Below are positions 10,308-22,254 of a DNA stretch of 64,000 nucleotides, piece by piece. The position numbers were made by a program, and so were the translations under genes. Every line of letters begins with the position of its first letter. Position 1 is the stretch's first letter. Source of the DNA: Thinopyrum elongatum (taxonomy: Eukaryota > Streptophyta > Magnoliopsida > Poales > Poaceae); assembly GCA_011799875.1 (NCBI GenBank), contig CM022301.1:321178929-321242928 (forward strand). Reading direction: 5' to 3'. The notes below the pieces were generated by a model that saw only the letters and a list, made by a program, of their open reading frames with translations, was not told the DNA's origin and searched no databases.

Positions 10308-12264
10308 GTGTCTCGAAGCCCCGCCTCTTCACCAGCCATGCTCCATCCTCGCCTCGTCACACCCATGACGAAGACCGGCCGAACCCGCGCCAAGCGGTGG
10401 GCCGCGCACTCCGGTCGGACGGCGCCTTACGGCCGCAGTGTCTCCCGCTCTACCCTGCCTTCCTCGTCACGTCGTCGCCAACGGAGGACTTGTCGCCATC
10501 ACCCCCCGCGCGGCATAGCGGGTGCGCTGCCGCGCCCTCTGAGGGCGCCGCCGTGGCGCCGTCCCTCCACGCTACGCGAGGGCTAACGGGCGCGCAGGCC
10601 GCGCTCCTCGCGGCGCACGAATTACTGCGCTATCACCCCGCCAATGGTGACCATGCCGTCTTGCTCGATCGGGTCGCTGAGCTGCTCGATGTCGCCTGCC
10701 AGGGTACGGGGCCCTTGTGCCCCCCGCCCGTGCCGTGACACTCATCACGGGCCTGAGCGTGCCCTTGCTGCGTTTGCTCGCCCCTCTCAGAAGGATCTGG
10801 TGGGCCAAGTGGCGGAAAGGAGCCCGGCGGGACCTCCCTCCCAACCCAAGAAGCGCTCCCACAAGCTTCGGCAGGGTAGACAGCCCCCGGGGGATGCACC
10901 GCGACGGACCACCTCGTGGCCATTATGACCCGCCAGCACGGGTGGCCTCCGGGGCCCCAGCCGCCCCGTTAAACGCCCTTTCCCCGTGGCAACAAGTATT
11001 TTCAGAGTGTATGTACTAACCTTTGGATGCAGGTGAACTACGCTTCCGCAGCGCACCGGGGAAACGGCGGCCGGGCTAGGCGTGCCAAGGCACGCCGGGC
11101 ACATGGCGTGCCCCGAGCGCGGACAGGGTCCTAGGGGGGCCCAAGGGCTTGAGGGGCCCACGAGGCTAGGATGCCTCATGAGGGCCCGGGGCCTCCTGGG
11201 CCGCGACCGCTCAACGCCGGGACCCCAGGGACCCAAAGGCTCGGGAGGGGTCCGCGGCCTGCGCCGCAGGCCGACCGGGCGGCCCATGGGCGGCGAGAAG
11301 GCGCATCGCACTACCCACTGGTGATCTCTAGATCGGCGACCCCGCCCGGGGCCGCCCGCGCCTCGGACTCGCCGGCGCGCGATCCCGGGACCAGGGGATG
11401 GGGTCCCCGCCGGGGAGGAAGGCGGCCGCCTTGCGCTCTTTCAGTCTCCGCCCGTGACACTCTAACATAATAATTAGTGGGGTTGTACACGCCCCGGAGT
11501 CTCCTGAGCGCTGCCCTCGAGCCTCACGGGGGCTCCCACCCATGTCCAAGTGGAAGCCCCATGCTTCGCGCTGGCGAACGACACGGTCAATCAGCGACTA
11601 TGCCCACGCCTAGTGGAAGCCCCATGCTCCATGCTGGCGGGAAGACTAGAAGACTAGCATAGGTGCTGGACGCGGCTGTTCTTTGCTTTCTCTTGTAACC
11701 AAATTTGCTGCTTCTTGGAGTCAGTTTGAAGTTCTTGCGTTTTCATCTTTTTTTTAAAAAGGAGGGACTCGCTTTCTTTTTCTTGCGGTGCTTCCTCTCT
11801 TGGTTTCCGTCTTTGCGAAAGATGGCGGGCACCCGTTGCTCCGTCCATCACGCCACGCGAGTGGGGGCTGGGCACGGTGCGCATGCTTGGGTCAGCCCAG
11901 CAGCGCTGAAAATGCCATAATGGCTCAGGCCACAGCAGCAGTGGCCTTGCCCCCGCGCACACCTCTCCGGGACCTCGGCGTCCGGATCCTCGCGCGGTGC
12001 TCCCAAGCGAGCCAGCGGGTACGTATGGCCCGGGGCCTTCGGCAAGCGTCTGCCTCCGGACCTTGGTCAGACATCGCGACCCGACATGACATGACGGCCG
12101 CCCCTACTCAGGGGCCGCAGGCGCGCAAAAAGTAAAGGAAAGGCGATATCAGGGAGTGCAATACTATTTAATACATCATAGAGAAGGTCTTTCCCAAAAA
12201 AATACTTTCGCATCCCCGCGGGGTCACATCCAAAGTCTTGACAGGAAAACAGGAGAAAACAAGC
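10308..12264 (+). other. GC-rich internal region, possible sense gag remnant
   Basis: No convincing ORF. Around 10560-10730 one frame (ALLAAHELLRYHPANGDH, then LLDRVAELLDVA) has an amphipathic helical look like the N-terminal part of Tat-lineage Gag, but it is short and unsupported downstream. A repeated phrase GTGGAAGCCCCATGCT occurs at about 11550 and 11611. The rest shows nothing recognisable. Confidence 0.4.
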
Positions 12265-14475
12265 TTAGGGAGACGCCCCGTCGCTGTCGTTGCTGCCATC
12301 GTTGTCGTCATCAGCCCCATGTTCCTCAACCATGGGTACACCCACATCCTCGGCAGGGGCAAGCTCCGCGATCAGGTCGTCCACATGATCCTCCACCCAG
12401 CCCGCCAGGGCGCCTTGGATTGCTCTGGGCACGGGGGCTATCGCGGCCTCGAAGTCGAAGTCGGGATCGGAGCGGAGAAGATGGCTGAAGACGCGCGAGA
12501 ACATGCACGCAAGGAGGTCACGGCTCCTCTCCTCGACGAGCCGGCGTGCCTTCGCGGCCCCACCTTCGAGGCGTGCCACGATCTTGGTGAAGAAGCTGAG
12601 GTAGCCGGCGTCATCAGCAACAAGCGGGCTGGAGACATTCTCGTCGTGAATGCTGCTCAGGGCCTGGTTGGCCCTGCGCCCGAGGGCCTCAAACATCTAG
12701 GAGCGCTCACGCTGCAGCACCCGGGCTCGGCCCGCCTCGTCTGAAGCTTTCTCAACAAGGGAGGAAACACCCTCCACCTGCTTGAAAAGGAAGGACAGCT
12801 CGGCCTCAACGGCGGCCCGAGCGTCCGCCGCGACTTTCTCGCGTCGCTCTGCCGCGGCTAACTTCTCCTTGAGGCCATCGGCCTCGCCCTTCGGCTCGTC
12901 GCACCGCGTGCAGAAGCGGGCCTCCTGAAGCTCCAGCTTCCAGCGATATTCTTTAGCAAGGGCCCTGCGGACCCCCGCTACCCTCTCGTCAGTTTCCTCT
13001 CGAATCATCATCTCCCGAGAGGCGAGAGCGTCCTCAGTGGTGGCCACCTGGCACTCCATCCCCTCCAGATGCTTGCGCTCCAGGCTCTGTTCCAGCGCCT
13101 CCAGCGTCAGCGTGTCCTCGAGCGTGCGGAGCCTTGCTTCGCCCGTAGCCGGCCTGCCTGCCGAGGCGGCAAGCGCCACTTTGCGCGCCAGGACCTGCTG
13201 CGCGAGGTTGGCGTTCGAAGCTTGGAGCTCCCTCTCGCGCTTCTTGGCCGCCTCGTGCCAATAGTCTGCAGCTCGGGCCTCCTCCAGGGCGCGATTGCGA
13301 GCCTCCTTCACCGCAGCAAGGGACCCCTCCACCTCCGCGCGAGCATGCTCGCGCTGCAGGCGACCGAAGTTGATGGCGACCCCGAGCTGGCGCCACTCAC
13401 ACGCCAGGCGCAAGCGTTCCGCCTCAAGGCGCGTGTCGACGTCACCGAGTTCCACCCCGAGGCGCCCGAGCGCGCTCGCCGCCTCCTGGAGAAGGTCGTA
13501 CCGGACGACGCTGCGCCCACGCGCGAGGTCCAACGCTCAGCCGGGGCTTTTCCCCGCGCCCTAGTCAGCGGCGGAGGCATGCGAGGACTCGCCTATCTCC
13601 GGCAGGGGCCCGGGGGCTGGAGCTCCTTCGCCCGCTCCTCCGGCCCGGGCCGGGGCCCAACGCGGGTTCACCCCACTGCTTGGGGATGGCATTGTACCAT
13701 AGGCAGCCCGGCTACCGACGTGCATCAGTGGCGGAGCCATTGGCATGGCCCCCGCGACTGGGAGGCCTCCCTAAAGGAAGGACGCCAGGAATGCGGGCCC
13801 GAGGCCCCCAAGGTCGGCCTCGATTCGGGCATGGGCGCCACCTTGCGCAAAACTGTGCGACTCATGAGGCATGAGGTCGCGGCGGGACCGGTGCCCTCCG
13901 GAGGCGGTGCTCGGCGCACGTTCGCCCCCTCGTCGGAAGGGACCCTAAGGGACAAGAGTCAGGAGGTGATGCATAATGCAAGGATCAAGAAGGAGGTAAG
14001 GCGCTTACTCGTCCACGGCGATCCACTTCCTTTTCTTCAGGACCTCTGAGGCAGGACTGCGGCGAAGAAGGGAGAAGAAGTGGCAGAGCAGAGCCACGGA
14101 CGGGGCAATGGCCATGAAGGCCTCGCACAAGAACGTGAAGGCGGAGAGAAGGATGATGGACCCAGGATCCAGATGCAGCACGTGGATTTGATAGTGCGTG
14201 AGCACGACATTGAAGAAATCGGAGAACGGCGGCAGCAGGCCGGCGAAAAGGGCGTGGAGGTGAAGAGGGATCTCGATGGTCTCCATGTCAGCTAGAAGCC
14301 GGGAGGCCGGCCAGATCTTTGTCACCTTCCACTCATTGGAATCGGCGGCAATCGCTTGCCGGACCTTGTCCAGCCCCTCATGGTTGACCATGGTGGACCG
14401 GCCCAATGCGGGCTCCGGCCCCGCCGGGGGCTCCGCTATAGCCGCGGCCTTGCTCATCTTCTTCCTGGGGGCCAT
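12265..14475 (-). pseudogene. Antisense ORF: Transposase_28-like ('putative gypsy type transposon') protein with coiled coil
   Basis: This minus-strand gene lies inside the Retand-like element. The start MAPRKKMSKAAAIAEPP (14475) was chosen because it follows the usual basic N-terminus. Residues about 60-150 (IPLHLHALFAGLLPPFSDFF, YQIHVLHLDPGSIILLSAF, FLCEAFMAI) match the pattern of the Pfam Transposase_28 family of plants. The stop at 14005 overlaps a good splice donor (GTAAGC at 14008) and an acceptor lies at 13946-13945, so a 64-base intron is likely. After breaks near 13730 and 13560, a 278-codon coiled-coil region follows (13533-12697, rich in E, A, R, with LEEARAADYWHEAAKKRE). A TAG at 12697-12699 splits it in frame from the C-terminus (EALGRRANQALSSI, DAGYLSFFTKIVARLE), which ends at 12265 in an acidic tail. 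Function is unknown; antisense genes of this kind are known in Grande/Retand elements. Confidence 0.6.
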
Positions 14476-14771
14476 GGCGGCAGGGGCGGATTCGAACTGG
14501 CGCAGAATTCGGTGAAGAAGGCACAAGCTTGCGAGGAGGTGGAGGGACAGAGGACAAGCGCGCAGCAGGGCAATGATGGCCCCGCAGGCGTGCGCCGGCC
14601 TTTTGTCAGTGGGCGGTTGCCGAGACGACATGGGGAAGCGGAGGCGTCCGCGTCCCATCAAGCGCCACATGTCGACCTACCCTGCAGGCGATTGGGGCCC
14701 GCGGCGCTTCACCCTTGCCCCTTGGCTTCGCCTCGAAGCCAGCCCGAGTGCGCCTTGGGCCCAGGGGCTAC

Positions 14772-15627
14772 TGTCGGTGTTCTGGGAACCAGGGTACCTA
14801 GACTTGCCTACCTACGGTCCACGGCCTGGCTTCCTCAATGGCCTGGTACGGCCCATCTCCAAGACCACCAAGACAAGACCCTCGCGAGGGGCCAGGCCTC
14901 GCGAGGAGGACGACACCAAGACCTCTTGAGGGAGCGGCCTCCCAAGGAGCGGAGATTTCTATGCAGGTACCCCACCTCATGAGGCTGAGGTGACATGATC
15001 CATGATGACCATGGCCAGGCGGGCACCAGCAGGCGCTCAGGAGGCAGTTTCCTCTTTGGTACTAAGGAGGCAAGGATAGGCGTGGGTTCCCGAGGAATCC
15101 CCCAAAAGTTTCCCTTCCGGTGCTACAAGACCAAGACCACAGGCTCGGCAAGGCGGATGTCATCGCCGAGCCCACCACTGCGTCACGACCAGAAGCTTTG
15201 CAGGAGAAGACCACCTTTTGTCAGGATAGGATGTACTACTTGTCCCCTTTCAAATTGGCCGTTGTGGGATCCCTTCCCGCCTATGTTTCGAGGGAAGAGG
15301 ACCAAGGCCACTATAAATATAGGTTAGCCACCACCATAGAGGGGGTCGACTCATTCTCACCCCCGAGCCCTTGCGAGGTTGTTCATCCTCTGTACTAGTT
15401 CATCCTCAGCCCCTCATGAGGCCAATCCACCATAAAGCAGGAGTAGGGTATTACAACGCAAGGTGGCCCGAACCTTGGTAAACTGCCGAGTTCATCTTCT
15501 TCCTTGCTCACGCGAGTTCGGCTAGGCTAGGCTGTGGGGCGACGGGCTCTAGGCTTCAGAGGTTGAGATCTTTGCACACGCCCTAGAGTTCAAACCTTCT
15601 TGGGTCTGCGGAGCCCTGAATCCGACA
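14772..15627 (+). repeat. 3' LTR (LTR 3) of the Retand-like element
   Basis: 856 bp, TGTCGGTGTTC to GAATCCGACA, TATA box TATAAATA at 15312-15319. It is close to identical with LTR 2 outside the MITE. It supplies the empty site that defines that MITE. Confidence 0.85.
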
Positions 15628-15632
15628 AAATT

Positions 15633-16994
15633 GAAGATTTTCAGTGGTACGAGCAGGTGGCGCTGATGAAATTGGAATAGCATCTATTGGAACGATTGAA
15701 GACAATGGGGCTGTCTTCAGTTTCTTCACTGATTCAGTGGAAGTGGGTAGAGCTGAAGCCTTTCTTTTCTTGGCTTCCTTCTTAGCAGCCTTGGTCTTCT
15801 TCGCTTCTGATGCGAAAGGAAGAGTGATGATCTTCACAGATGAAGTCGTTGGAGGCGCCGTTGCTGAGGAACTTGGTGGAGCATTTTCTTCATGCACGAT
15901 TGATGTAGTTGCCCTGGCAGTTTCTTCAGGCGCAACTTCTTTAGTTGCCCTAGTTTATACTTGCGGAGGCGGAGAGGGTGCAATTTCACTAGTATGAGCA
16001 GTTGGCGGAGGAGCTGAAGAACTTGAAGGAGGCACAACGCCAAACTTGGCAGCCTCACGCTTGTTGTGTTCATAAACCACTTTGGTGGTGGTAGTATGAA
16101 TTTGTCATTGACGCCACAATAGTGATTGGCTTGGCGCTCATATTCTTCAGACATTTGTTGAATTTCAGACTGTAAAGTCACTAGCTGCTGAGGGGATATT
16201 GAAAGCGTGTTTTTCCTCAACTCCTTCTCCTTTCTATTATTGTTGTTTCTTCACCAGCTTGGCTTGATCAATTTTGTGCTTCTCATTAAGTATGAAAGTA
16301 GATAGCACATGACCTAGACCAGGAGGCAAGTCGAGGTTGTCAAGAGGTGTATCGGGTTTCTTCACCCATATATCAATGAAGTCAAGGATCTTTTTTGGAT
16401 CCAGCATCATGGGGGCTAAAGAGTTCTTGGCAATAGCTGCATGTTCTCATTTCCTTCTAAGGAATTCGGCGAGCTCATCTTCGTGAGCCATCCCATGTTC
16501 GTTAGCTTGAGGCACAACGGCCTTGCTCTTGGGACTCGGCCTGTTGCCACGGCCTGAAGTTGCATTTGTCTTCAGCTTGGGCGTTGATGAAATTTGCCCA
16601 CTAGTTGTTTGAAATCCTTCGGTGCGCTGGCAAGATGCAAGCACAACCAGCGTTGAAGCTCTTGCTGCTGCCATTGAAGAACTGGTGGCATGGGGAGGCG
16701 CTGAAGATGAAGCAGTTCTGGGCACTGAGACCTTTGAAGCAGTCGGCTTGGCCACTGAGGACTTTCGATCTGATGGATTGGGCTTGTGAGCAGGCTTTTT
16801 CTGCATTGATTTCTTCGGTGCACTTGCACTACCACCACCACTTACACCAGCTTCAGTTGAGGCCTTTGTGGCCCTGTTGAATTCATTAACAACTTTCTTG
16901 GCCTGCTTTGCCAACTTAGCTTGACACCTAGCCCACTCTTTGGGGAATTCTTCACCGCGTTTGATGCTTGTGGAGTCACCACGTTGACAAGGAG
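15633..16994 (-). pseudogene. Extra ORF of Copia element A, middle third
   Basis: Minus-strand coding remnant between the Tekay-type and Retand-like inserts. From 16994 one frame is open to a stop at 16447 (RGEEFPKEWARCQAKLAKQ, then a Ser/Lys/Pro-rich basic stretch). It then runs on in the same frame through LAPMMLDPKKILDFIDIW and VKKPDTPLDNLDLPPGL, then after breaks near 16230 and 16080 through LVTLQSEIQQMSEEYERQ and a Lys-rich segment (ASEAKKTKAAKKEAKKRK) to 15633. The basic, low-complexity composition suggests a nucleic-acid or nuclear role but nothing enzymatic is seen. Both junctions keep the frame when the flanking insert and one target duplication are disregarded. Confidence 0.65.
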
Positions 16995-16999
16995 CAAGT

Positions 17000-19900
17000 T
17001 GTAACACCCCTATGTAATGGTGCTACAGTAATCCATCATGATGATGCTAAGCTACTGTGATGTGCAATGATAATCATGTTGGGATAATATCTCATTTCGA
17101 ATTCCTTCTCTGAATTCAATTCAAATTCTAAGTGCAAATTGAAGTTGCTCAAACGTTGCTGGAAAAATGTTCACCATTTAGCAAATAATCCAAAACATAT
17201 GTTATTAAGGAAAACAACATCACCATCAACTACAAAATAGGCCTAAGCATTTAAAACAGTGCCAAAACAGCACTTTAAATGCCATATTCATTTTTGAAAA
17301 ATCCAAAAGGACTCCAAAACTCCTCAAACTTTTTGGGGCAGTGCAGAATATTCCATTGTAATTGTGTGACCAAGTTTCACATTTTTACAAGGTCTGTAAA
17401 AATAAAACAGAAAATTTAAATGGGAAAAAGAGAAATGCCACTGTGGACTGGGCCTAAGTCCACAGTGTGGCCCAGCCCACAGCACCCGTTCCCTCCTCTT
17501 CTCTCTCCCTGCGTGTCGCCACCGCCGTGGGCGCGAGCATGTGCGCTGGCCGAACGGCGACGCCCACGTCCAGGCGAGAGGATAAGAGGGAGCCCCTCTG
17601 CCTTGTCCTCGCTCTTATCCACTTCCCCCCTCGCTCTGCTCGCTCTCCTCTCCTCTTTCCTCCAGATCCACAGCCACCGAACACACTCGCCGCCGTGCCT
17701 TGCCGTTGCCATGGCCACCGGCACCTGCTCCTCCCTCCGTGGTGTCTAGAAGGACCGCCGGCGACCGCCTCATCGTCCGGTGCTCTTAGCTAGAACGGGG
17801 AGGCCCTGCAGCTGCCGATCGCCGCCGCCCCTTTCGTCTCTGTCTCTGGTGCTCGCCGGCGACCCCGAGCTCCTCTGCTGCTCCAAATCTATCACGGGCT
17901 TTTCGTAGCCGCACGGTGAGCTCCACTCCGTCTTTCCCCTCTCCTCCCCGCGTGTTTCCATCGCCGTAGTGGCCGCACCCAAGACGCCCGAACTCCGCAC
18001 CGCCGACGAGCTCGTCACCGTAGCCACACTCGCCGTCGAGCTCAGCCGAGCACGGCGTCATGCTCAGCACGCTCCCACTAGCCCTACGCCACCTTCCACG
18101 GGCCTTGTCGTGCCCTGCAGCGACGAGCGCGAGCTCGCCCGAAAGTCACCGCCGCCAAGCTCGCCGCCGGCGAGGCTCCGGTGACCAAATGGTCACGGGC
18201 GTGTGCCCATTGAGCTCGCCGTGCAGCGTAGATCTTCCCCAGCCGATCCATTCGCTCGAAAACACGCCACATCATCGTTCCCCGTAGTTCACCCGAGCCT
18301 CTCACCGCCAACGAGGTCGTGGCGCTCGACTCCGGCCATTCCAGTGGCTCTGACCACCGCCAAACGACGCGTCGTCGTCCTGCAGTTCGAACGCGCTCGA
18401 CCGCGACCGAAATGGCGCCCTGTGCGCGATTTTCGACCGGTGCCCGAAGCCGCGCCGCTGCGAACGACCTCGCTGGCGTGATTCCGGTGAGTCGCCGGCC
18501 ACTGCTGACATGGCCTGATCGGTGGGACCCCCTCGTCTCTGTTCACCCAGTTGACCACGGTCAACGCCGCTGATGTGGCACTACAGCCACTGACAAGCAG
18601 GCCCCATTCGGTTAATTAAACTAACTAAACTGTTTTGAATTAAAACCTAATTTAACTAGTTAGTTAGTCACTGACATAGGGCCCCACCTAGTTAATTAAC
18701 TCTGTTAATTAGTTAGTTAGCCCACTGTCTGTGACAGGTGGGTCCCGCAGGTCAGGTTTGACCTAGACCTGGCGGTTTGACTTGCTGACATCACAGTGAC
18801 ATCAGGCTGACGTAATTAGTATTTTCTGTTATTTTCTTTATTGATTTAAATTTCAGAAAAATGCTAAAAACTTTGAAAATTCGTAGAAATTAAACCGTAG
18901 CTCGGATCGAAAAACTTTCTACATGAAGGTTGCTCAGAACGACGAGACGAATCCGAATACGCCCTCCTCATACCTGTCACATACCTCTAGCATGATGAAC
19001 ATGGAACTTTCCCCTCAGTTTCATATGTCCGATAATCACCCGGAGCTGGGAGAACACTCCCGGATAATTTCTCGCTTCCACTAACTTGCGTAATACTGCA
19101 TTAGGGCACCTCTCGAATAACGTGCTGCCATGCCATGCTTCTGTGATTGCATTTGTTTGCCTTTATTTATTGTTTCCTCCCCATCCTCATTCGATAGACC
19201 CCGAGACCGACGCATCTCCGGAGACCGGCTACACTGCTGACGACCCTTCTCTTACCGCAGAGCTTCCAGGCAAGCACCCCCCCTTTGAACATGCCTATAT
19301 TGCCTATTCTTTCTCCCTCCTGCTTGCATTAGAATTTGCTACTGCCTTGAGTTATCCTATTCTGATGCATAGCCTGTTTATTGTAACCTGCTATTGATAC
19401 CTTACCTGCTTATCCTAAACTGCTTAGTATAGGCTGGATAGTGACCCACCAGAGACACCACTTTGACCAGTTGCCCCCACTGGATTATCAGATGACTCGA
19501 TCAACGTGATCGACAACCAGGCCCCGGCACTACACATCACCCCCTTAGTTGTACGACACTGCAGCGTTACCATCGAGTGCCGAGGGTGATACCTCGTATA
19601 ACACTTCTGATGTTAACTCCGTAGAGTAGCTATTTGGTCGTGGTCATCGAGGGTGATTCCTCCTTCACCACTCCCGATAACGACGCTGTCGTGCAACACC
19701 TCAAGTGTGAACCTCGAGGGTGATTCCTCCTAAGTTCACCTTGACGGATACATCGAGTAGGAATCCAACGAGGGTGATACCTCGGATTCCCTGATGTTAT
19801 GGACACACGGATACTTGGACTTTACAACTCTTACTTGGAAAGGCGGGTCGACCCTGAGGGGTACCCGCGAGTGATGGGAAGTCGAGTTGACCTGGAGGGT

Positions 19901-21213
19901 ACCCGAGAGATAATTATGAGGCGTGGCCGGGCATTCTTAGCCCTTGTCGCAAATCCTCGAGATGGGGCGATGGGGTCACATCGATCGTGAGTCTCTGCTC
20001 GTTACCGCACTACCAAAACACTAACGATTTGGATATTTGAATCGAGTGGGCCTCTGGCCCAATAGCACTAACCATCACGCGGGAAAAATTATGGGCACTC
20101 TGCATCGTGGCATCAGCCGGAAGCTCTGTCAGACGTCTAGTTCAGCACTGTGGCACAGTCGGATCGTACCATCCACTTCACGGGTGGTGCTGGTATCCAC
20201 CATGCGCACAACGACCCGGAGCGCAAAGGGCGATGGCCCAAGACCCCTGAGCGCTTAGGATGTAGACCGGCGGGGACCTCTCTGCTGAGCTCTAGGTAGG
20301 GCTGCGGTGTGTCATTTGGCCGAGGTCGGGCATGACCCGGAAAAGTGTGTTCGGCTGGAGTTAATCGAGCGTGGTGAGTAAGTTGGTGCACCCCTGCAGG
20401 GAAGAACTAATCTATGCATAGCCGGATCCTCGGTAACGGACGCTCGGAGTTGTATCCCGATCGATACAACTAGAACTTAATGATGAGATGAGAAATGGAT
20501 ATTAGGGCTCTAGGATTGCTTTCTCGCAGGGAGTCGAGAAAGGATCTCTGGCCGAGGTTGATACTTAATGCTACTACTACTTTTTACTGTACTAATCTAC
20601 ACTCTTCTAATGCTGCAAGACCGCTGAAGATGCTAGTCTTCGATAGGACTAGGCCTTCTCTCTATTCTGGCATTTCTGTAGCCCAGTCCACATATACAAC
20701 CTTTCTTTGATAATGTTGCATATGTAGTGTAGATCCTTGCTTGCTGAGTACTTCGGATGAGTACTCACGGTTGCTTTGCTTCCTCTTTTTCTCCCCATAC
20801 CCGTTTGATGCAACCAGATGACGGAGCCCCAGAGCCAGCTGCCCTGTCGATGATCACTACTACTACCCCGAGGATGGCTACTACTATGAGTTGGCTGACG
20901 ACCAGGAGTAGGTTCGGAGGGTCCCTGGCAGGAGGCCTACGCCTTTTCGATCGTAGCTTTTATTTTGCACCGCCTTTTTAAAGGCTTGTCTGTTTCTCTT
21001 TTATATCTATACTCAGATATCTAACGCTTCCGCTGATGCTTGTTGACATCAAGCTTATGTATTCGAGCCCTCGAGGCCCTGGCTTGTAATACAATGCTTG
21101 TATGCCTTTATTTATGTTTTAGAGTTGTTTTGTGATTCCGTCAAGTGAGTCCTTAGGCTTGATCATGTGCATTTGCGTGTATGATTAGTGCACGATTAAG
21201 CCGGGGTGTCACA
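17000..21213 (+). repeat. 5' LTR of the Tekay-type element
   Basis: 4214 bp. It contains a CpG-rich 1.1-kb block (about 17450-18570) that resembles coding DNA in composition but has no shared open frame between the two LTR copies. An AT-rich block near 18600-18750 and a set of short hairpin repeats (19581-19784) follow. A TATA-like TTATATCTATAC lies near 21000. Confidence 0.9.
19581..19784 (+). repeat. Four spaced hairpin repeats in the LTR
   Basis: CGAGGGTGATACCTCG at 19581-19596 and 19769-19784, and CGAGGGTGATTCCTCC at 19648-19663 and 19715-19730. The first three start exactly 67 bases apart. Each has a 5-bp stem around GTGAT(A/T). The same set recurs in the 3' LTR from 27993. Confidence 0.8.
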
Positions 21214-21216
21214 AGT

Positions 21217-21228
21217 TGGTATCAGAGC
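21217..21228 (+). other. Primer-binding site (tRNA-Met type)
   Basis: TGGTATCAGAGC, four bases inside the 5' LTR, complementary to the 3' end of plant initiator methionine tRNA. Confidence 0.85.
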
Positions 21229-21606
21229 CGACTGCCTGTAGGATCCTCCTTTCCAATTCCTTGGCCGAAGTTGAGTCTAGTCGTGAAAATCGTTTTACTA
21301 ACATGGTTGTGTGGCTTACGGGCCCACGTCGCTGAATGGGTGGTATTAGGATCTTTTATTCCTCATCTATACTCTGGGACTCTGATCTCTCTTCTTTTCG
21401 GGTTAAATAAATTTTACTAACGCCAACACTTAGGATCTCGTAAATCTCGTCTACCCGGAGAGCTGGATATCTGTGGTTAATTTCTTACCATTTATCTGAT
21501 TAGTCTGATAATCATTTTCCTTTCCATTGGTTTGTTTAACCTTTCTCTCCGAGTTGAATTATACTTCTCATTGTCATCTGACAATCCTGAATTTCCTCTG
21601 TTTCAG

Positions 21607-22254
21607 ATGGATCGTTTGTTTCGACCACGCCCTGCGACGCAGCTTGTGCTTCGCACTTGGGCTCGTGATGCCCCTGGTTTTCCAGCTGTCCTAATCGCCC
21701 TCCTGACCAGACTGGGCTACCGCTGGTACCCCGAGTACATGGTCTACGAGGATTACCGCGAGTTCAACCAGGAGCAGTACCATGCTGATGTTCGTATCTA
21801 TGATCAGCAAGATGACTCAGACACTAAGCTACACCTTTTTCACGGTATCGGCGTGATGATTGAGATGGCAGTCCATGATGCCGCCTACTCTGTTGTCGCA
21901 CGTCTTCGAGGAGAGCTTAGCATTAGCTTGGATGCCTCTGAGTTCCGATACATTCCGTATGCTCGTGCTGGAGATGCTACTGGATACTACACAGCTATCT
22001 GTGCCCCGTACGAGCATCATCGTTACGACCCGCAGGTTCTGATTCAGTGCACCCAGGCTCTGGATCGCACTGTTCGAGCTCTTGCTGTCGAGTTGTTTGC
22101 CACTCAAGCACGTCTCTACGATGCTATGACACAGCTGCTACCAGCTGTTCATGCAGGGATACATCCAGAGTACATCCTTTACCCGCGCAGGACTCAGATG
22201 TATGCTGGTATTGATTGGCCTGCTGTTGGAGGTCACACACCTGCACGTGGACCT
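21607..22254 (+). pseudogene. Family-specific ORF at the gag position, first part
   Basis: Starts ATG 21607 (MDRLFRPRPATQLVLRTWA) about 390 bases after the primer site. It is open for 216 codons up to the solo LTR at 22255, then continues in the same frame from 23862 to a stop at 23982, giving 256 codons in all. Visible features are YRWYPEYMVYEDYREFNQEQ and ALDRTVRALAVELFATQARL. It has no zinc knuckle and no Gag core that I recognise. ORFs of this type are widespread in Triticeae long-LTR elements. The function is unknown; it may be a Gag-like or an accessory protein. The frame itself is undamaged apart from the insertion. Confidence 0.65.

Larger units (their letters stand above)
8605..15627 (+). 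mobile_element. Tat/Retand-like Gypsy element in tandem LTR-inside-LTR-inside-LTR form
   Basis: Three LTR copies share the ends TGTCGGTGTTC and GAATCCGACA: a 103-bp stub (8605-8707), LTR 2 (9126-10288) and LTR 3 (14772-15627). LTR 2 is followed by TTTGGCGCGCCAGGTAGGG, the primer-site phrase typical of Tat/Retand elements (RIRE2, Grande). The whole composite is flanked by AATTT (8600-8604) and AAATT (15628-15632), one mismatch, and the interrupted Copia ORF runs on in frame. It therefore behaves as one insertion. No RT, RNase H or integrase is visible. The only substantial coding content is antisense (12265-14475). It is much more GC-rich than the host sequence. Confidence 0.75.

Noticed and set aside
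10290..11550. Several 90-170-codon frames on both strands
   Set aside because: Overlapping in all frames, Arg/Pro/Gly-rich, no domain; composition effect in GC-rich DNA.
13069..14049. 326-codon plus-strand frame
   Set aside because: Shadow of the antisense coiled-coil gene, whose codon pattern and domain support are better.
17416..18573. Cluster of open frames on both strands in the Tekay-type LTR
   Set aside because: Frames are not conserved between the two LTR copies.
19581..19784. CRISPR-like array
   Set aside because: Only four imperfect units with unequal spacing, inside a plant LTR, with no cas genes.
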